Part shown: in pieces, positions 1 to 13,400 of the stretch | How positions within the stretch are numbered: position 1 is the stretch's first letter | How the letters are laid out: the number at the start of each line of letters is the position of its first letter | Origin: Xiphydria camelus | Lineage: Eukaryota > Arthropoda > Insecta > Hymenoptera > Xiphydriidae | Assembly: GCA_963678675.1 (NCBI GenBank) | Contig: OY783193.1 | Span: 69,501-133,500, forward strand | DNA: 64,000 nt | Reading direction: 5' to 3' | The notes under the pieces: generated by a model | The model's input: only the letters and a program-made list of their open reading frames with translations | Told to the model about the DNA's origin: nothing | The model's database searches: none | Program-made: the position numbers and the translations under genes

Positions 1-162
1 CCCCCTGCAACTCTGCGTTTCGCATGGCCAAACCGTTGTCGCCAACCGCGTGGTGGCGCAGTGTCGCTGGTCCGGTAGGCCCGGCTGAAGGCGGGCGAAT
101 GAGGTGTGAATGAAGGGGCTTGAGTGCAATGAAGCATTATTCCATTCTGTAATAAATATGTA

Positions 163-374
163 GGGATAAGGAATTTTATGAAGTAATAGAAATAGTCCAG
201 TAAATGTTCGAACGAATTTTATATGAGCCAGCGCAGCCAACAGCCAGCAGCCAGCAGCAGCCAACACAGGGCCAGCGATAGGGCGCCACGTAGCGGATTA
301 GTACGACTGGCGACAAAGCGTAGTCACAGATATCTAATATGGGAATACGTGTGAGTTGCAGGGGGCTGCTGTGT
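163..374 (+). repeat. Dispersed repeat A, copy 1
   Basis: This roughly 210-bp block matches 18783-18978 in the same orientation. Shared blocks include the left end ([18 protein letters not shown]), a long block around ggcgccacgtagcgg at 282-296 followed by a shared gattagtacgactggcg, and the right end (agttgcaggggg). The 13 bases at 353-365 are the reverse complement of bases 1-13, so the element may extend to the window edge with terminal inverted repeats. The middle differs between copies by a CAG/CCAG-rich insertion. The family is not recognised. Confidence 0.7.
282..296 (-). promoter_or_regulatory. CTCF-like motif in repeat A copy 1
   Basis: On the minus strand this reads ccgctacgtggcgcc, close to the CTCF consensus CCASYAGRKGGCRSY (13 of 15 positions by eye). 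The same 15 bases occur unchanged in the second repeat copy at 18869-18883, although the flanking repeat sequence has diverged. Binding is not shown; this is a motif match only. Confidence 0.3.
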
Positions 375-963
375 ACCTAGGCACCTAGGTAGGTATGTGT
401 ATGTATGTATGTGTGTTTTTCCTAGGTACACGATTGATACATCAAATAAATTTATTTTTACAAGGGATCAAAGACACGCGATTCGAATAAATTATCTGCA
501 AATTTCCCTCGATGATTCATATCAATTTTTGTACGCAATCCGAAGCGTTCGCCATGATTGTAAACCCAGCCTTATGTCAGAATTACGTCATACGCAGTCC
601 TAAGCTACGCTTGTAACTTCATGCCGATATTGGGGACGCTAGAAATGAATGCGGTACCTGGCGGCAAAGCGTGTACTGAAAAACATGGCCGACATTGGCG
701 TTTTGGATTGGTGCGTACTTGAAAAGTGTTAACTTGCTCCAAAAGTTTTTAAAAAATGAGCATTTTTAGAACGAGATATAGAAATTTATTTTCACAAACA
801 ATAAAACGAATTCATTAGGATCAACTGTACAGCATGTCCCACGAGAAACGCATCAAGCGGTGAGACCCTGACATTTACCTTCGGTAGTATTTACCGACGG
901 TGCTTAACTCTTTTACCTACCGGTCAACGGAATTTGAAGTTCGCGGCGTGCTGTACGCCAATA

Positions 964-1010
964 TCCGCCATGTTTCCGCAGCGCCGCGAGCGCCGCCATC
1001 GGTAAATAGC
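964..1010 (+). repeat. Dispersed repeat B, copy 1
   Basis: This 47-bp core matches 21102-21148 with two mismatches in the same orientation. It contains ccgccatgttt and gccgccatcgg, both of which resemble YY1/Pho-type sites (AAnATGGCGGC on the other strand). A second shared string, tacccccctac, lies after the core here (about 1019) and before it in the other copy, so the two loci share modules in a different order. Confidence 0.7.
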
Positions 1011-1430
1011 GGTCCCAATACCCCCCTACGTTGTAAATAAATAAAATATAGAGAATATATATATAACGCGCGCGATTTCTCCCATTCGCAATGAACAAGT
1101 GTCGTCGAATTGTTAATAGAATTACATAGATATAAATATTTATTTCTGCCATTGTGAGCGAGGATTCCGGTAGCGCCGGTTTGAACGAGTAACGTATGTA
1201 TGCATACTACATGCGTACCACCTATTTGTACAATAAAATAATGTAAAGTAACACGTGTAGTTATTGACGATAGCTGCATTTATTCATCGATACGTTAATG
1301 ATTATCAGTGACGTTTGGCGGGGGTCGTCTCGTATCCGGGGGTTACGACGTGAATTAATTTGCTTTGCTAGGAGGTGTACAGGTTATGTACAGAGGTTGC
1401 CTTCCGTTTTGTAGACTCGTACTCATCACG

Positions 1431-4400
1431 ATGCTTACCGAACAGACGATTTACGCAGAATCCTCGTCCACTGGTACTGATCATGATGTACCATTCGGAT
1501 TTGTTATTTCTGAAGACGGACGTATGCTCCTGACGATGATGGGTGAGCTTTGAAAAAGAATTCAGCTCTCCGACGGAGCGATAAATACGTATCCCCCCCC
1601 ATACCTGATACGAGATTGTACTTTACGTATTGTTGTTCTTTACAGAACGTGATGACGGCGCCGTCGATCTAGTGACGGTTCCAGTCGCGTTAATGCCTCA
1701 GAATAACAGCACGATGGTACAAAACTCTGTTAAAGTATCCAATGAAAATGTCATCCTCAACTCGGTATGTATAATGTACCTATAGCCTATATATTCGCCT
1801 TATAGCTCATTAACAGATTATCAATTACACGTAATAATTGTACCATCAATCGCGAAATAAGAACGCGTCATTGATTTCATCATCTTTTCTCCCTTATAGC
1901 CTGTATTTCAAATAAGTCTCGAAGATATACCCAGTGTGGGTGTACAGCAACCAAATTTATTCCACGCGGAATCCTATCGGACGATACCCACAGTTGCAAT
2001 TGAAATAGATGGATCTAATGCTATAAAAGAAGTGGACACGGAAGCAACAAATGCATCACTTGCCGTGGCATCTGTTCCGAGTACAGAAAGAACAGATTTA
2101 TCTAAAAGAGAAGACGAGTCTGAATCTGGCAAATCCTCGCCTGCTAGGAAAAATATCACGAAGAGAAGTCCTGGCAGGCCAAGGAAAGACGGGACAACAC
2201 CACCTTCAAACGTACGTTCCAAGAAGCAATACGGCTATTTATTGGAAATTGATTTCATCTTAGAATCGCTTTGTCGCTTGCAACATTTACCACAGCTCAG
2301 AAATTCATATACGCATGTTACGCAGGTCACAAACTATCTTAAATGTGATATTTGCGGGCAAAGCTTCAACAGACAGATGCTTTATCGGAGGCACATGGAA
2401 AATCACGCTGAGGAGAAACCGCACCGATGTCCAAAGTGTCCTGCTTCTTTTAACGTTCCTGTAAGTATCAGAGCCAAAGCAAGAGACATTATTGTCGTTT
2501 GCATCGTTCGACCAAACCCTCCGCGATAGTCGTATAAGATCTCGTATGAAGGCAGAAATTTACAAACACGGATTAAACTTTTAAAATACAAAAGGAAATA
2601 ACTTGATTGGATGCGAGTAAAACGTGCGCAATAGCGACGTTAGATAGTATGGAAACAAAATAGGCAGCAATGTATATCATAACAATACACACGTTATGTA
2701 CAACCGCGGAGAAAGCTTCCGTTATTTACACGGAGCGCGTATCGAATTCATTATCGACGCGACTGCGCCGTTTCTTCGCTATCGTCTGGCTACTGAATTA
2801 AAGAAGAAGACATTTACCGGCACAAGTCACAGTCTGGTAACTCGAGACAATGGTATCGTTGCAGACAAATTTCACGCTTCACATGGCTATACATAATACT
2901 GGTGAACCGAAATGTCCCGAGTGCGGTAGGAAATTTGCGAGAATGGCCAGCTTGAAGTCCCACATGCTCCTGCACGAGAAGGAGGAGAATCTTTTTTGTA
3001 CCGAGTGCGAAGATGCATTTTCAACCAAGGTAACGTGACATGAAACAAGAATTTCTAGCTCTGACGAACGCACAGCGCACTCTTTGCCCAACAAGTGATA
3101 CGTCGCGCGGTCGACCTAATTTGCACAACAGCAATCATTGACGATATAATCTCCACGCCGAGTACTTCTAAATTCCTTTGGTTTTCATTGTACTCGTATA
3201 GAAAGTACGTACCGCGTAGGGAACATTGTGAGATCCGCGAGGCCAGTTTGATACTCGTGTAGCTAGAAATACATGCTGCTGCTCTGTAGCAGGTTGGTAC
3301 GTACCCACGTACCATGGCTTCTGTGATTATTATCAGTGACCTACTCTCACACTTCTGCGAACATTTTTGCTGACGATAAGGACCAGGTTACCGCTAACCA
3401 CCGGACTGAAATCGTCCGTGTTACTGAGCCAGTTGATAGAACGCAATGTAACACGCTTTCATACTTAATAACTCCGCAACGCAAGTCCGACAATTCTTGA
3501 TTAAGGCTTATCTCCGTACACACGGAGTATCCTTACGCCTAGGCGGAACGTAATAAGAACGAACCGGTACGATACCTCATCGTGTAACAGTCTCTTCTCG
3601 CCTTCGTTTCGGAATTGTGAGTTTAGGGCTTCAAAAGCCAATCCAAAAGAGAGTCCGCCACGAAGAATCGTAAGGCAGGAGGGACGACTCGCAATGACGT
3701 CTCATTTGCGTCACCATACGACAAGGTCGCACCCGGTCGTCTTCCGTATACCTATAAAAAGAATCAAAAGCGCGATACGAGTTCTTTTGAAGTAATACGC
3801 CTACACCATCATCGTAAAATCCCCGATCAGAGTTTGGGCAGAGGTCAGGGTTCCTTGAACCCACGGTCTTATCGCCGTTTTATCTTCTTCGCCCGTCTCC
3901 GCGCGTTAGATTGATCTAAAAATCCGGCCTGTGCCGCAAGCGAACCCGGGAGAATTGTACACACGGGAGTTACGGCGACCTCAAATACTATAAATTGTCT
4001 ATTGATCTATCGCAATTACGGAGGAATCGCGAGGAATTCGCGACACGCCAGCCCGTCAATCGTGACGTGACGCGAAGTTGACGAAGTGGGTTGCGGCAAA
4101 ACTGCAAGTAGGAGGAGGCACCTGCGGCGGTGGTGGGGGGTGGTGGTGGTCATAACTTTACTGCACACTCGCGTCTTACGCAATTGCACGGTATGAGCTC
4201 ATAGCCGATCTCACGCAGCTTACGTCGTCGACATGTGCGTACGTGCGCGCACTCGTGCGAGGAGAGTACCGCACGTCTCGAAAAATCTGAAACGATCCGC
4301 TGCTCGTTCGCGCGGAGACTTGCTCGCGGCTTTTAAAACGACTGGGTTTACGCGCGATAAGAAGCGCGAGTATACATAAATGAAACGTTCGTTTGTAGAC

Positions 4401-7400
4401 GACCCTTATCGTGGCTTCTACGCTACGCACAGCGAAGTGCGTACTGTGCGTTGGAGGCCGGATACCGATGCAGCGGAATCGAATGCAGCTTTTATTATCT
4501 CGCACAATTCACCGTTGATAAAAAAAAAAAAAAAACCCGCCACATTAAAAGGGCAATGGACTCTCGTGTCTGGTATAGGTATGTCCCGCATGTATTTCGG
4601 TACAAATATTTATGCCCGGGCCGCTGAAATTGCCGAGAAGAATGTTTAGACACGTGTGCCGGGTAGGGAAACCCTTATTCGTCAAGCGGCACGGTGGACC
4701 CCATGATAGAGAGCGTTCATCGCGCGACGTTATATCCGCGTACAAATATCTTTGGCGATGCGATCTTCGGGTTCGTGCGAATACGCCTCGTACACAATAC
4801 GTACACCGCGGCGGATACTCTTCAATTGCTCATTCGATTGTCAGTTCTCGATGACGATATCTCGAGGTCGAAGCGCCCGCAAATCCGAGGGCGATCTACT
4901 GTAAATAACCGTCGACAGAAAGGAACGGTCCTCCCACGACTTCGCACATAAGAATACCCGAGAAAGGACCACTCGACCTTGAAGCTCGCATGATTTTCGC
5001 TCCGGTACGACGTACGCCGTGCGTCGACCTGGACGCTCGTGGACGATGCGAGTCTTATTCCTCCCCGGTGTGCGCGATAGATCCTTCAAGCTTTGACACG
5101 ATGTAGCGCCACGATGAATATAAGAGACGAGACGTCGCCTGGCCGCGTCAGCTTGTCGGTAGTATATAGCGGGAAGCGGAGGCGAACGGGGCACGCACGT
5201 GTTTTCACCATTGACAGTTGGGCACGGCAACCATTCGTCTGCCGCAGGAGACACTCGCGAGCGTCCGAAGCGATTCACCGTATATACATCTTCGTGATGT
5301 AATCTCTCCCTTTCGGCTGCTCCGGAAGAGAGTGAAGAAAAAAATGTCCCTACACGCTGACTCGCCCGTCCGGACGGAGATGATCTCGAGAGTGGCCGTG
5401 GTCGTCGTACGAGCAACAGTGGTGTTTCGGTTCAGTGGTGCTTTTGGTAGTGTTACACAGTGACGACGAAGATGACGACGGTAGCGGTAGCGGCGATGTG
5501 ATACGGTGATCCTCTTACCGAGATCAGCTTGTCCGAGGAATCTGTCCGATCGGTGTGTTGATATCTTGCACGAGAGAACGTAGATTAATCCTTCGTGCTT
5601 ATTTACTCTGCCTAGGAAAGTACGCGTGGAGTGTAAAATCGCAATGGGCGAAGTATCATAATTCGACTTGGCGAACAAATTTATCTGGCGTTTATAAAAG
5701 TATTCCGGTGATTCTCTCACCGAGATTCGCTTCCCGAATGATTTCATTGAATCTCGAGTCCGATGTCTGGCACGTAGAGGTGGAAAACGAAGCCTTCGCG
5801 AAACGTCAATCTCTCACTCTTTATCGTCTCGCCAAGAAAAAATATCTAAAGAACAAAATCGCAGTTGTACGACAGAAGTCGGCCGCGCGCAGAAATGCGA
5901 CAGTCCGACCTGCCCCTCGCATCCACCGTATCTTCTTTTATCGCGTTTGCGTGTGTGATGTGAATGTAATCTTAGGAGAAAGAATTCTCAGAACAAAGAG
6001 TCACCGCAGGAGAGAAGCGACGATAAACTTTCATCGCGTTCCGGTCATCCTCGCGCGAAGCGTTAAGGGGTCAACGTACTTCATACGTTTTTTTTTCTTT
6101 CTCTCCCTCTTTATCTCTCTTCGCGTTCGAAATCCTTAAAGTAATCTGCGTCCGCTCTAAAATTTCAGCGGCTTCCTCCAGAGAAGGCATCCCCTGATGA
6201 GAGCATTTCGTTCACCCCGCCTCGAACTTCCGTCCGTTCGTCGCAAACACACTGACGCGAGCCGCATTATAATTCGTGCTTCCTGTACTCCCCAAAATGT
6301 CGCGGATGTTAAAACCGAGAACTGGTTTTCTGCCGAGGCTTCCCGATAGCGACGGCCGCGACGGCGAAGAAAGTTGGTGGTTGAAGATGCGGTCCAGCAA
6401 ATATTCGCTGACGTAACGCGCAAGGTCGCAGTTTTGACGGTTCGCCGCGTGTAGTCACCGCGCAGGAGAATAAGAGAACCAAATGTGGTCAGGATTTCGT
6501 TGCCCCTTGGCTTTCTTTTTGCCACTCCCTCGTGATCAGTCAGAACCCCGAACGACCAAGAATTTCGCTCTTTCCTCCTCCTCCTCCTCCTCCTCCTCCT
6601 CCTCCTCCTCTTTCTTCGACTTCTTTTCCACGCATCTCACTTTACACGTCGCGTTGATCCCCCTTCGTAAATTTATCATCGCACCGCGTCAAATCGTTTG
6701 GTACTTTCGCCCGAAAGATTCCTGGCATCTACCAAAAAAGGTTTCAATTATTGACGCTATTTCGATACACTCGTTTTTTTTCTTCTGAATGTAGAGATCA
6801 CATTCTGCTTCTTCCTTCCTCCTCGGTCTCGACCCCCAAGAAAAGATACGAAACTTCGTTTCCCGATGCTTCGGCTGCATAATTGATTTTAAACTTTACG
6901 AGTGGCATCGACGGGGCTGAAGCGAAGAGGGAACGGAAAACAGGTCGGAGGTGTTGGCGAAAGTGGAAAAAAAAGTACGCGAAGTAAAATGAAATCACAA
7001 AACCGTTACAGCCTCATAAAGTAAAAGGCACGCGTGACTCGAATTAAGTATGTACTTATAGGTATATGGATAAATCCGCGCGAGGGGCAATTTAAGGCAT
7101 CAAGGATCGAGTACTTCCCACTAATCGATTGAATTGATTATTATAGCGCTGCCAAGTACTTTTCCGGTACATCTCAAATCTATCGAGATGCGTATACGCG
7201 GTATTTCTCTGCAGTATCAGTCAGCTACCTCCCCCTCGGACGCATCGTGGAATTACGTCACGCGTCGGATTGGTCGTGATACATTTCGTTCTTTCATAAA
7301 CAGACATTACTGGTACGCGCATAATTGCTTAAAATATCGGAATGATACGAGATGTATTTCTGCATATCTTTCTTTCTCTCGATTAAAGTCATTGTGTTTG

Positions 7401-10400
7401 CTATAGAAACGAACAGTCGCACCTTCCTCGGCATCAGTCGCGCGCGTCCGTCCTTTATCGGGACAATGCACCGAAATTGTTATCGAGTACGCTTCCAGGT
7501 TTCGATGTAAGAATTCTCGCTGGTAAAACGCATTACCACCGCGTTGTCGAGAAAAAACTGAATGAGTTAAAGAGCGCGTCGATGATATCACGTAACTATT
7601 TTGGTATATCTTCTACCTACTGATAACCGCGTTAACCGCTGAACTGTGTGTGTGTGCCGGGAATAATATGCGACAGTTTTCTAGTAGATTAACCCCGAAA
7701 ACGGAGGGGTTTAGAATACGTAGAGTGGATTTATGGTAGAGTCGAGAATTCGTTAATTTATTGTGCAGCAACGCCGGTGTATTTAGGTGTCTAGGCATGT
7801 GGAGGAAAAAGTATTGACTATAGAGAATGTTGCTAGGTATATAGCTGGTAGCTTGTAAATGATGCATTATATAATATCATGTACAAGCCGAAATAATGGT
7901 ATTGAATTTTTTATCGAGTCACAACTGCGGGCAGAGCTGTGCGAGTTAATGCAAATGTATCGGACGCTCTTTGTGTGTGCCACTGTCGACGCAGGGAGTC
8001 GAAACAAATCGCGCTACTTGGCTCTTGACACGTAATTGTCAGCGCTATGATGATTTACGTCGCGACAAGCGAACCGCGAACGGTTGAGTTGAACCGTGAA
8101 ATAGTTCCAGTCCCCGTACAATCATTCAAAGATCGAAATCCACGGATACGAGACTTGCGAGCGTCCTCGCGGATGAAAAGAACCGATCGAGAACATTTTT
8201 TCAAACCAAAGCGATTTCCTGTGCTAGCGCGCGCTTCGATCGAGAGTCAAGTGCAACGACAGTGGGCGATATATCAGGCAGCACTTCCTGACACGCTCCC
8301 ATTGTCAGCTGCCCGATAGGGTGATGCACAACTTTTCTCGGCGATAATGTATACAAGTTTCGTCGGTATTCTCTACGCGCTCGTCCATCATTTTCATTAC
8401 AGATGCTGGCACGTGCACGACGTTTTCAAAAATCGTGCAAGATATCAACGCGTTAAGTCGGCAAGCGACATTTTCACCATGAAAACAATTTCACCAGTTT
8501 ACACGTTCGTTTTGCGCATTGCCGTTATTACCGCTACTACTACTACTTCGCGCGAAAGGAGCAATGACTCTTAAAACGATGTAAAAAGAAAGTGTTGTAT
8601 TTGCGTTCCATGAAATGTATCTGTGTTCAAAAAGGTGTTCATTAGTTGCTATTCACCAGAGTGTGTTCTCAATGACAAAGTATACATCTAAATAGCATTC
8701 GCTATACTGCCACTCGTATCACCGAGAATTTAGAAATTTAAATTTTGTATAATATTATTATACGCGTACAACTGCCAATATTGAAACGCGGTATGAACAA
8801 AATGTCACTCACCGCCGACTGCTTAAATTTTGCACTACTCGTTATTTGTTCTCGAGTATTTCACTTTGCGCTCGGCCTGAGCGCTCAGTACTATCAGGTA
8901 TATAATTTTCAATCCGCAAGTCTCGTCTCGTTGCAAAACCGGCCCATCTTCGTCCACAGGCATTTTCTGACTAATTTTTGCAGAACATTACCGACTCTTT
9001 GCCGATGTTCAGTCATGATAAACTATCCTCGAAACCTTGAATTATCTGTCACACTTTGATGTTTTCTGAAAATGAAAGAAAACGAACGAGATTATCCCGG
9101 GTTTTGAAACGTGGCGATTTACGAGTACACGTACTACGAAATATATAGTTGTTACTCTCTTTTGCTAAAACGCTGGAGATACATCGCAACGAATCAACTT
9201 TACGGCCTGATTTGTGCGTAGGCTCAATTGGACGCACATTTGAAACTTCACAACGAGAAGTGGTCAAGCGAGGATGTGCGGAAATGTAAGCTTTGTAACA
9301 AGCAATTTACTCAACCTGCCCTGTACCGTTTGCATATTCGAGAACACTACAGGGTTAGTAGAGAGCAGTACGAAGACAACGTTATCACGTGTTACTTTCT
9401 CCCGTCTCGTGATTGTACTAAACTTTTCTCTTTCTTAGTTGCAAACTAAAATAATGAAGCAGACTAAAAGGGGAACGAAACATAAGACGATGTACAAATG
9501 TAAAATATGCTTGAAGTCTTTCCAAAAACCCAGTCAGCTAATGCGGCACATCAGAGTGCATACGGGTGAAAAACCCTTCAAGGTAAATTTTGTTTATCAT
9601 TACACTCTTGTCTTCGAACTTCGTCGATTGGTTTGCACACATGCAGTTTGCTTTATCTTCGCAGTGTACGATTTGCAGCCGAGCATTTACGCAAAAAGGT
9701 TCACTGCAGATTCACATGTGGAAGCACAACGGATTTCGACCTCACGGCTGTAGCTTTTGCAATGCTAAATTTAGTCAGAAAGGTAGGGACAGCAAAATTC
9801 CTCGATAGTCGGAGACTAGGAATTTACCCGCGTTCACACATCACGATTTAATCCTGACATTCTGTACATCCTTCAGGAAATTTAAACGCCCACATTCTCA
9901 GGGTGCATAGCGTTTCGGAAGGCGAGCCAACATACGGATGCAATTATTGCGCGTGCATCTTTAAAAAGCTGGGAAGTCTCAATGGCCACATGAAGAGGAT
10001 GCACTCAAACCCCATAGAGGTTTGTCACATGCTTGAACGTAAGTACGGCTGCCTGTGGAAACTTGATGGTAAGCAAAAATTGTTTTCCATGAAGGAGAAA
10101 TCTAAAGGAGAGAACTCTACCGAAGCTGATATGCAGGCAACTGTGGACACTGTCATGTCTCAGCTGGCTTCTTTGGAATCTAGCGTAGAAAATAGCGAAT
10201 CGGTTGCCATCGCAAAGAACGACATCCTGCAGCAAGCACTGAAGAATAGCGGATTGCCGAGCAAAGATAAGAATTGTACAACAGGTAATGATACTAGAAC
10301 TAGCAATATCTGTATCTATATGTAGTTGCGGGTGTGTTACTGTAAGACATTGACCTCCTTCAGATACATTGCCGTCGAAAAAGGGCGAAGCGCAGACGAC

Positions 10401-13400
10401 GTTTGTGACGCTATTGGACAGGAGTACCGACGGGTCCATGAGGTAAATTTTACGCCAACAATGTATTTACTTACTCGGTAAAATGTTCAGTTGCTTACTG
10501 CGATTCTAGGATGAAATAAATTGCATTGTCGTCATAATTACAGACGATACGTGACTATCAAACAACGGAGCATCGGGAGCATGAGATGGTACGCGTGTTC
10601 ATTCTGTCATAAAGAATTTAAGAAACCATCGGACCTCATCCGCCATTTGCGTATACATACACAAGAGAAGCCCTTCAAGGTATCTCTGTTAATGGCTCTT
10701 CTTTCTCACTCCTATGAAACGTAAGTTTAAACCGCGTAAACAAGTCTGGTAATTACAAATCTGTGCATACCGTGTTTCAGTGTTCGTACTGTTTCCGTTC
10801 GTTCGCCTTAAAATCGACAATGATGGCACACGAACGTACGCATACCGGTACAAAGAAATATACGTGTGGCTCGTGCGACAAAACGTTTGCCTGTCACAGC
10901 AGTCTCACTGCCCACGCAAGGTAAATCATTTTATCGTGTGACGTACCTAAATACACTGTCTGGCTTTGTTTTTTTTTTTCCACACCGAGTTCGCCCACTC
11001 TTTCGCGGTAGCTCTAAACTCAAGTCGCCTCTAAGGATTGAAAACGAGACTTTTTTCGCGCAGATTGCACACCAAACCTCACAGATGCAACGCGTGTGAC
11101 AAGTCCTTCAGTTCGAGTACCGTCTTAAGGAATCATCTCAAGAGCCACGCGAAGGGAAAGATCAAAATATCTCCCGAGGCGGAAGTCCTGGTGCCGCAGA
11201 TCGTTCTCGACGAACCGCTGGTGATCAGCGATTCGGGAAACAAGATTAGCGTGGCGCAGGTGCGATCCAAGGAGCGACAAGTTTACAATAATGCTGACAT
11301 TGCGAGGCCGCATAAATGTTGGGTATGCCCTGCGGCGTTTCGAAAAATCAGTCATCTAAAGCAACACTATCGCAGGCACACGGGAGAGAGGCCTTACAAG
11401 TGTCAAAAATGCGACAGGTGTGTTGTAGTAGGTGCTATCATTATCCAAGTATTTTTCTGATATTCTGTACAATCGGCCGATTAAACACTCAAACGAGGTA
11501 CAATTATTCCATCGACCGCGCACCTGTAGGAGGTTCACATCGAACAGCGTGTTGAAATCTCACCTGCACACTCACGAGGACACGAGGCCGTACAGTTGTT
11601 CCATGTGCGGTGCAAAGTTTTCAACGCAGAGCAGTATGAAACGACATTTGGTTACGCATAGCAACAAAAGGCCGTTCATGTGTCCGTACTGTCACAAAAC
11701 GTTCAAGACTTCTGTCAATTGCCGAAAGCACATGAAGATCCATAAACACGAACTCGCCCAGCAGGTTGGTCGATGTGAAATGAATGTTAGAATTTCAAGT
11801 ATTCGCGTAAACTCTTCCCCGTCTCGCGCGATTCGCAGCAATTGGATCAACAAAAGACGCAACAGCGCACACAGCTACCTTCGGTCGAAGAAGAGCGAGA
11901 AGTTTCAACGTTAGTCAACGAGAACTCGCTGGCACTAACCAACGAGATGGATGTGACGTTTCAACCACAAATGGCGCCAGATTTTAGCCAAGCATTCTCC
12001 GATCAGTTTCAAACAATCTCGGTGGATAAGGATAAATCGTATTTGTCCCAACAGAGTACCACTCAACCAGTTGTCATCCGTACGGTCTTCTTTAAACGAC
12101 ACCTTTTTCCTTTAGTATGATTTCGCAGCTAAGAGATACCTACTATATTAACTGTTGCACAGAAAATCAAGCCGAGGTCGATGCGGTCACTCGAGGAACG
12201 TCCCAGACTCTACACGCCGATGAAACGGGCACTATCACGTTACCGAACTACTCCGGAGATCAAACGCTTACGCCGGTAAGAGATTACTGACGCTTTAATC
12301 GTAAAGAGGCACAATAGAGAGGAAATAGAAGAAGAGTGATCCTTCATTTCTCTTACCAGGAAAGCATACGCGAAATAGAGGAAACGTTGAATCAACAGCT
12401 CTTCAATATCGGAATGAACCTCGGTATGGAGAATGGCCTGACAAGGCACGATAACGTTTCCAATTCGCTCGAAACTAGAGAGCAGCCTGTATTGAATATC
12501 ATTTACGATAGCGGCAAGAGCTTGGAACCTACCAGCGAAAGCGGTACGATCAATGCCAATGCATTTCCCTCTCAGTTCGATACCTTCGACATGAGTCAAA
12601 TCACGCTTCAGGTGAGTACGTTGTAAATGTGGATCTGTGTTTGTTTCACGCGTGGATAAATTTCGGTGTTGCACATCTGTAAAACCGCGCGCGCCATTTC
12701 GGTTCTTCGTAATTTTAGGCAGATACCGAAATGGATATCGGTATCAGTTCGGCCAATTCCACGAGCATGGCGAGCATTTTACCGAGATCCGCTCAGGAGG
12801 AACACCGTCTCGTCTCCGTCACCGCAAACAACGTCGCCGAGGACAATCAGGCAAAACAGTCGAGGCATCTAGTGGTCGTGAGTTCCGTGCATACTTGCCC
12901 CGAATTGTCGCGACCCGTTCAAGCGTGTCCGAAGTATTCCAAAGTGATAGCGAAAGCCGATACGACCGACAATTCGGATACGCAGGGCGCGGAGATCAGA
13001 CAAAGAGAAGAGACTCGGAATTCCTATCTGGTCACATCTGATCAACGTGTTCCTTCTTTAACGTATGTTTCCCCTCTTAGCGCGTAATTAACTCGCACGT
13101 ACATCTATAGTCATCATATCTATCCTAACGTGTGATGGTGTAACTCGATGATTAATTTCGCAGATGTGGCGTGTGTGACAAGCATTTTCAAAGGCACTCG
13201 CAACTGAAGGCCCACTCGAAAGCGCACGTTTCGTCCGAGGCTGGGAAACCCGATACCAATGAGATGGTGGTACCAGTTGCCGAATCGGATTCCCGGTTGC
13301 AATGTCACATGTGCAGCAAGAAAGGGTTTACCGCGGCAACATTGAAAGTACGACATTGCAAATTGTCTCTGTTGGACAATGAGTTGTGTAATCGTTGATA

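Larger units (their letters stand above)
1..1430. other. Upstream region of the zinc-finger gene
   Basis: No gene is recognised here before the ATG at 1431. The stretch holds two dispersed repeats, each with a second copy elsewhere in the window (163-374 and 964-1010), a short CAG/CCAG-rich run near 237-264 and a GTAT-rich microsatellite near 392-416. Short ORFs on both strands lie in repeat sequence and show no recognisable domain. The 5' UTR and promoter of the zinc-finger gene should lie at the right end, but I could not fix a start site. Confidence 0.5.

Noticed and set aside
913..1279. Minus-strand ORFs sharing FTDGGARGAAETWR with the ORF at 21016-21240
   Set aside because: The shared peptide comes from dispersed repeat B; flanking residues have nothing in common and no known domain appears.
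4380..6525. ORFs of 100-194 codons on both strands in the zinc-finger intron
   Set aside because: They overlap one another on both strands, show no motif, and fit chance in CpG-rich sequence with few stops.
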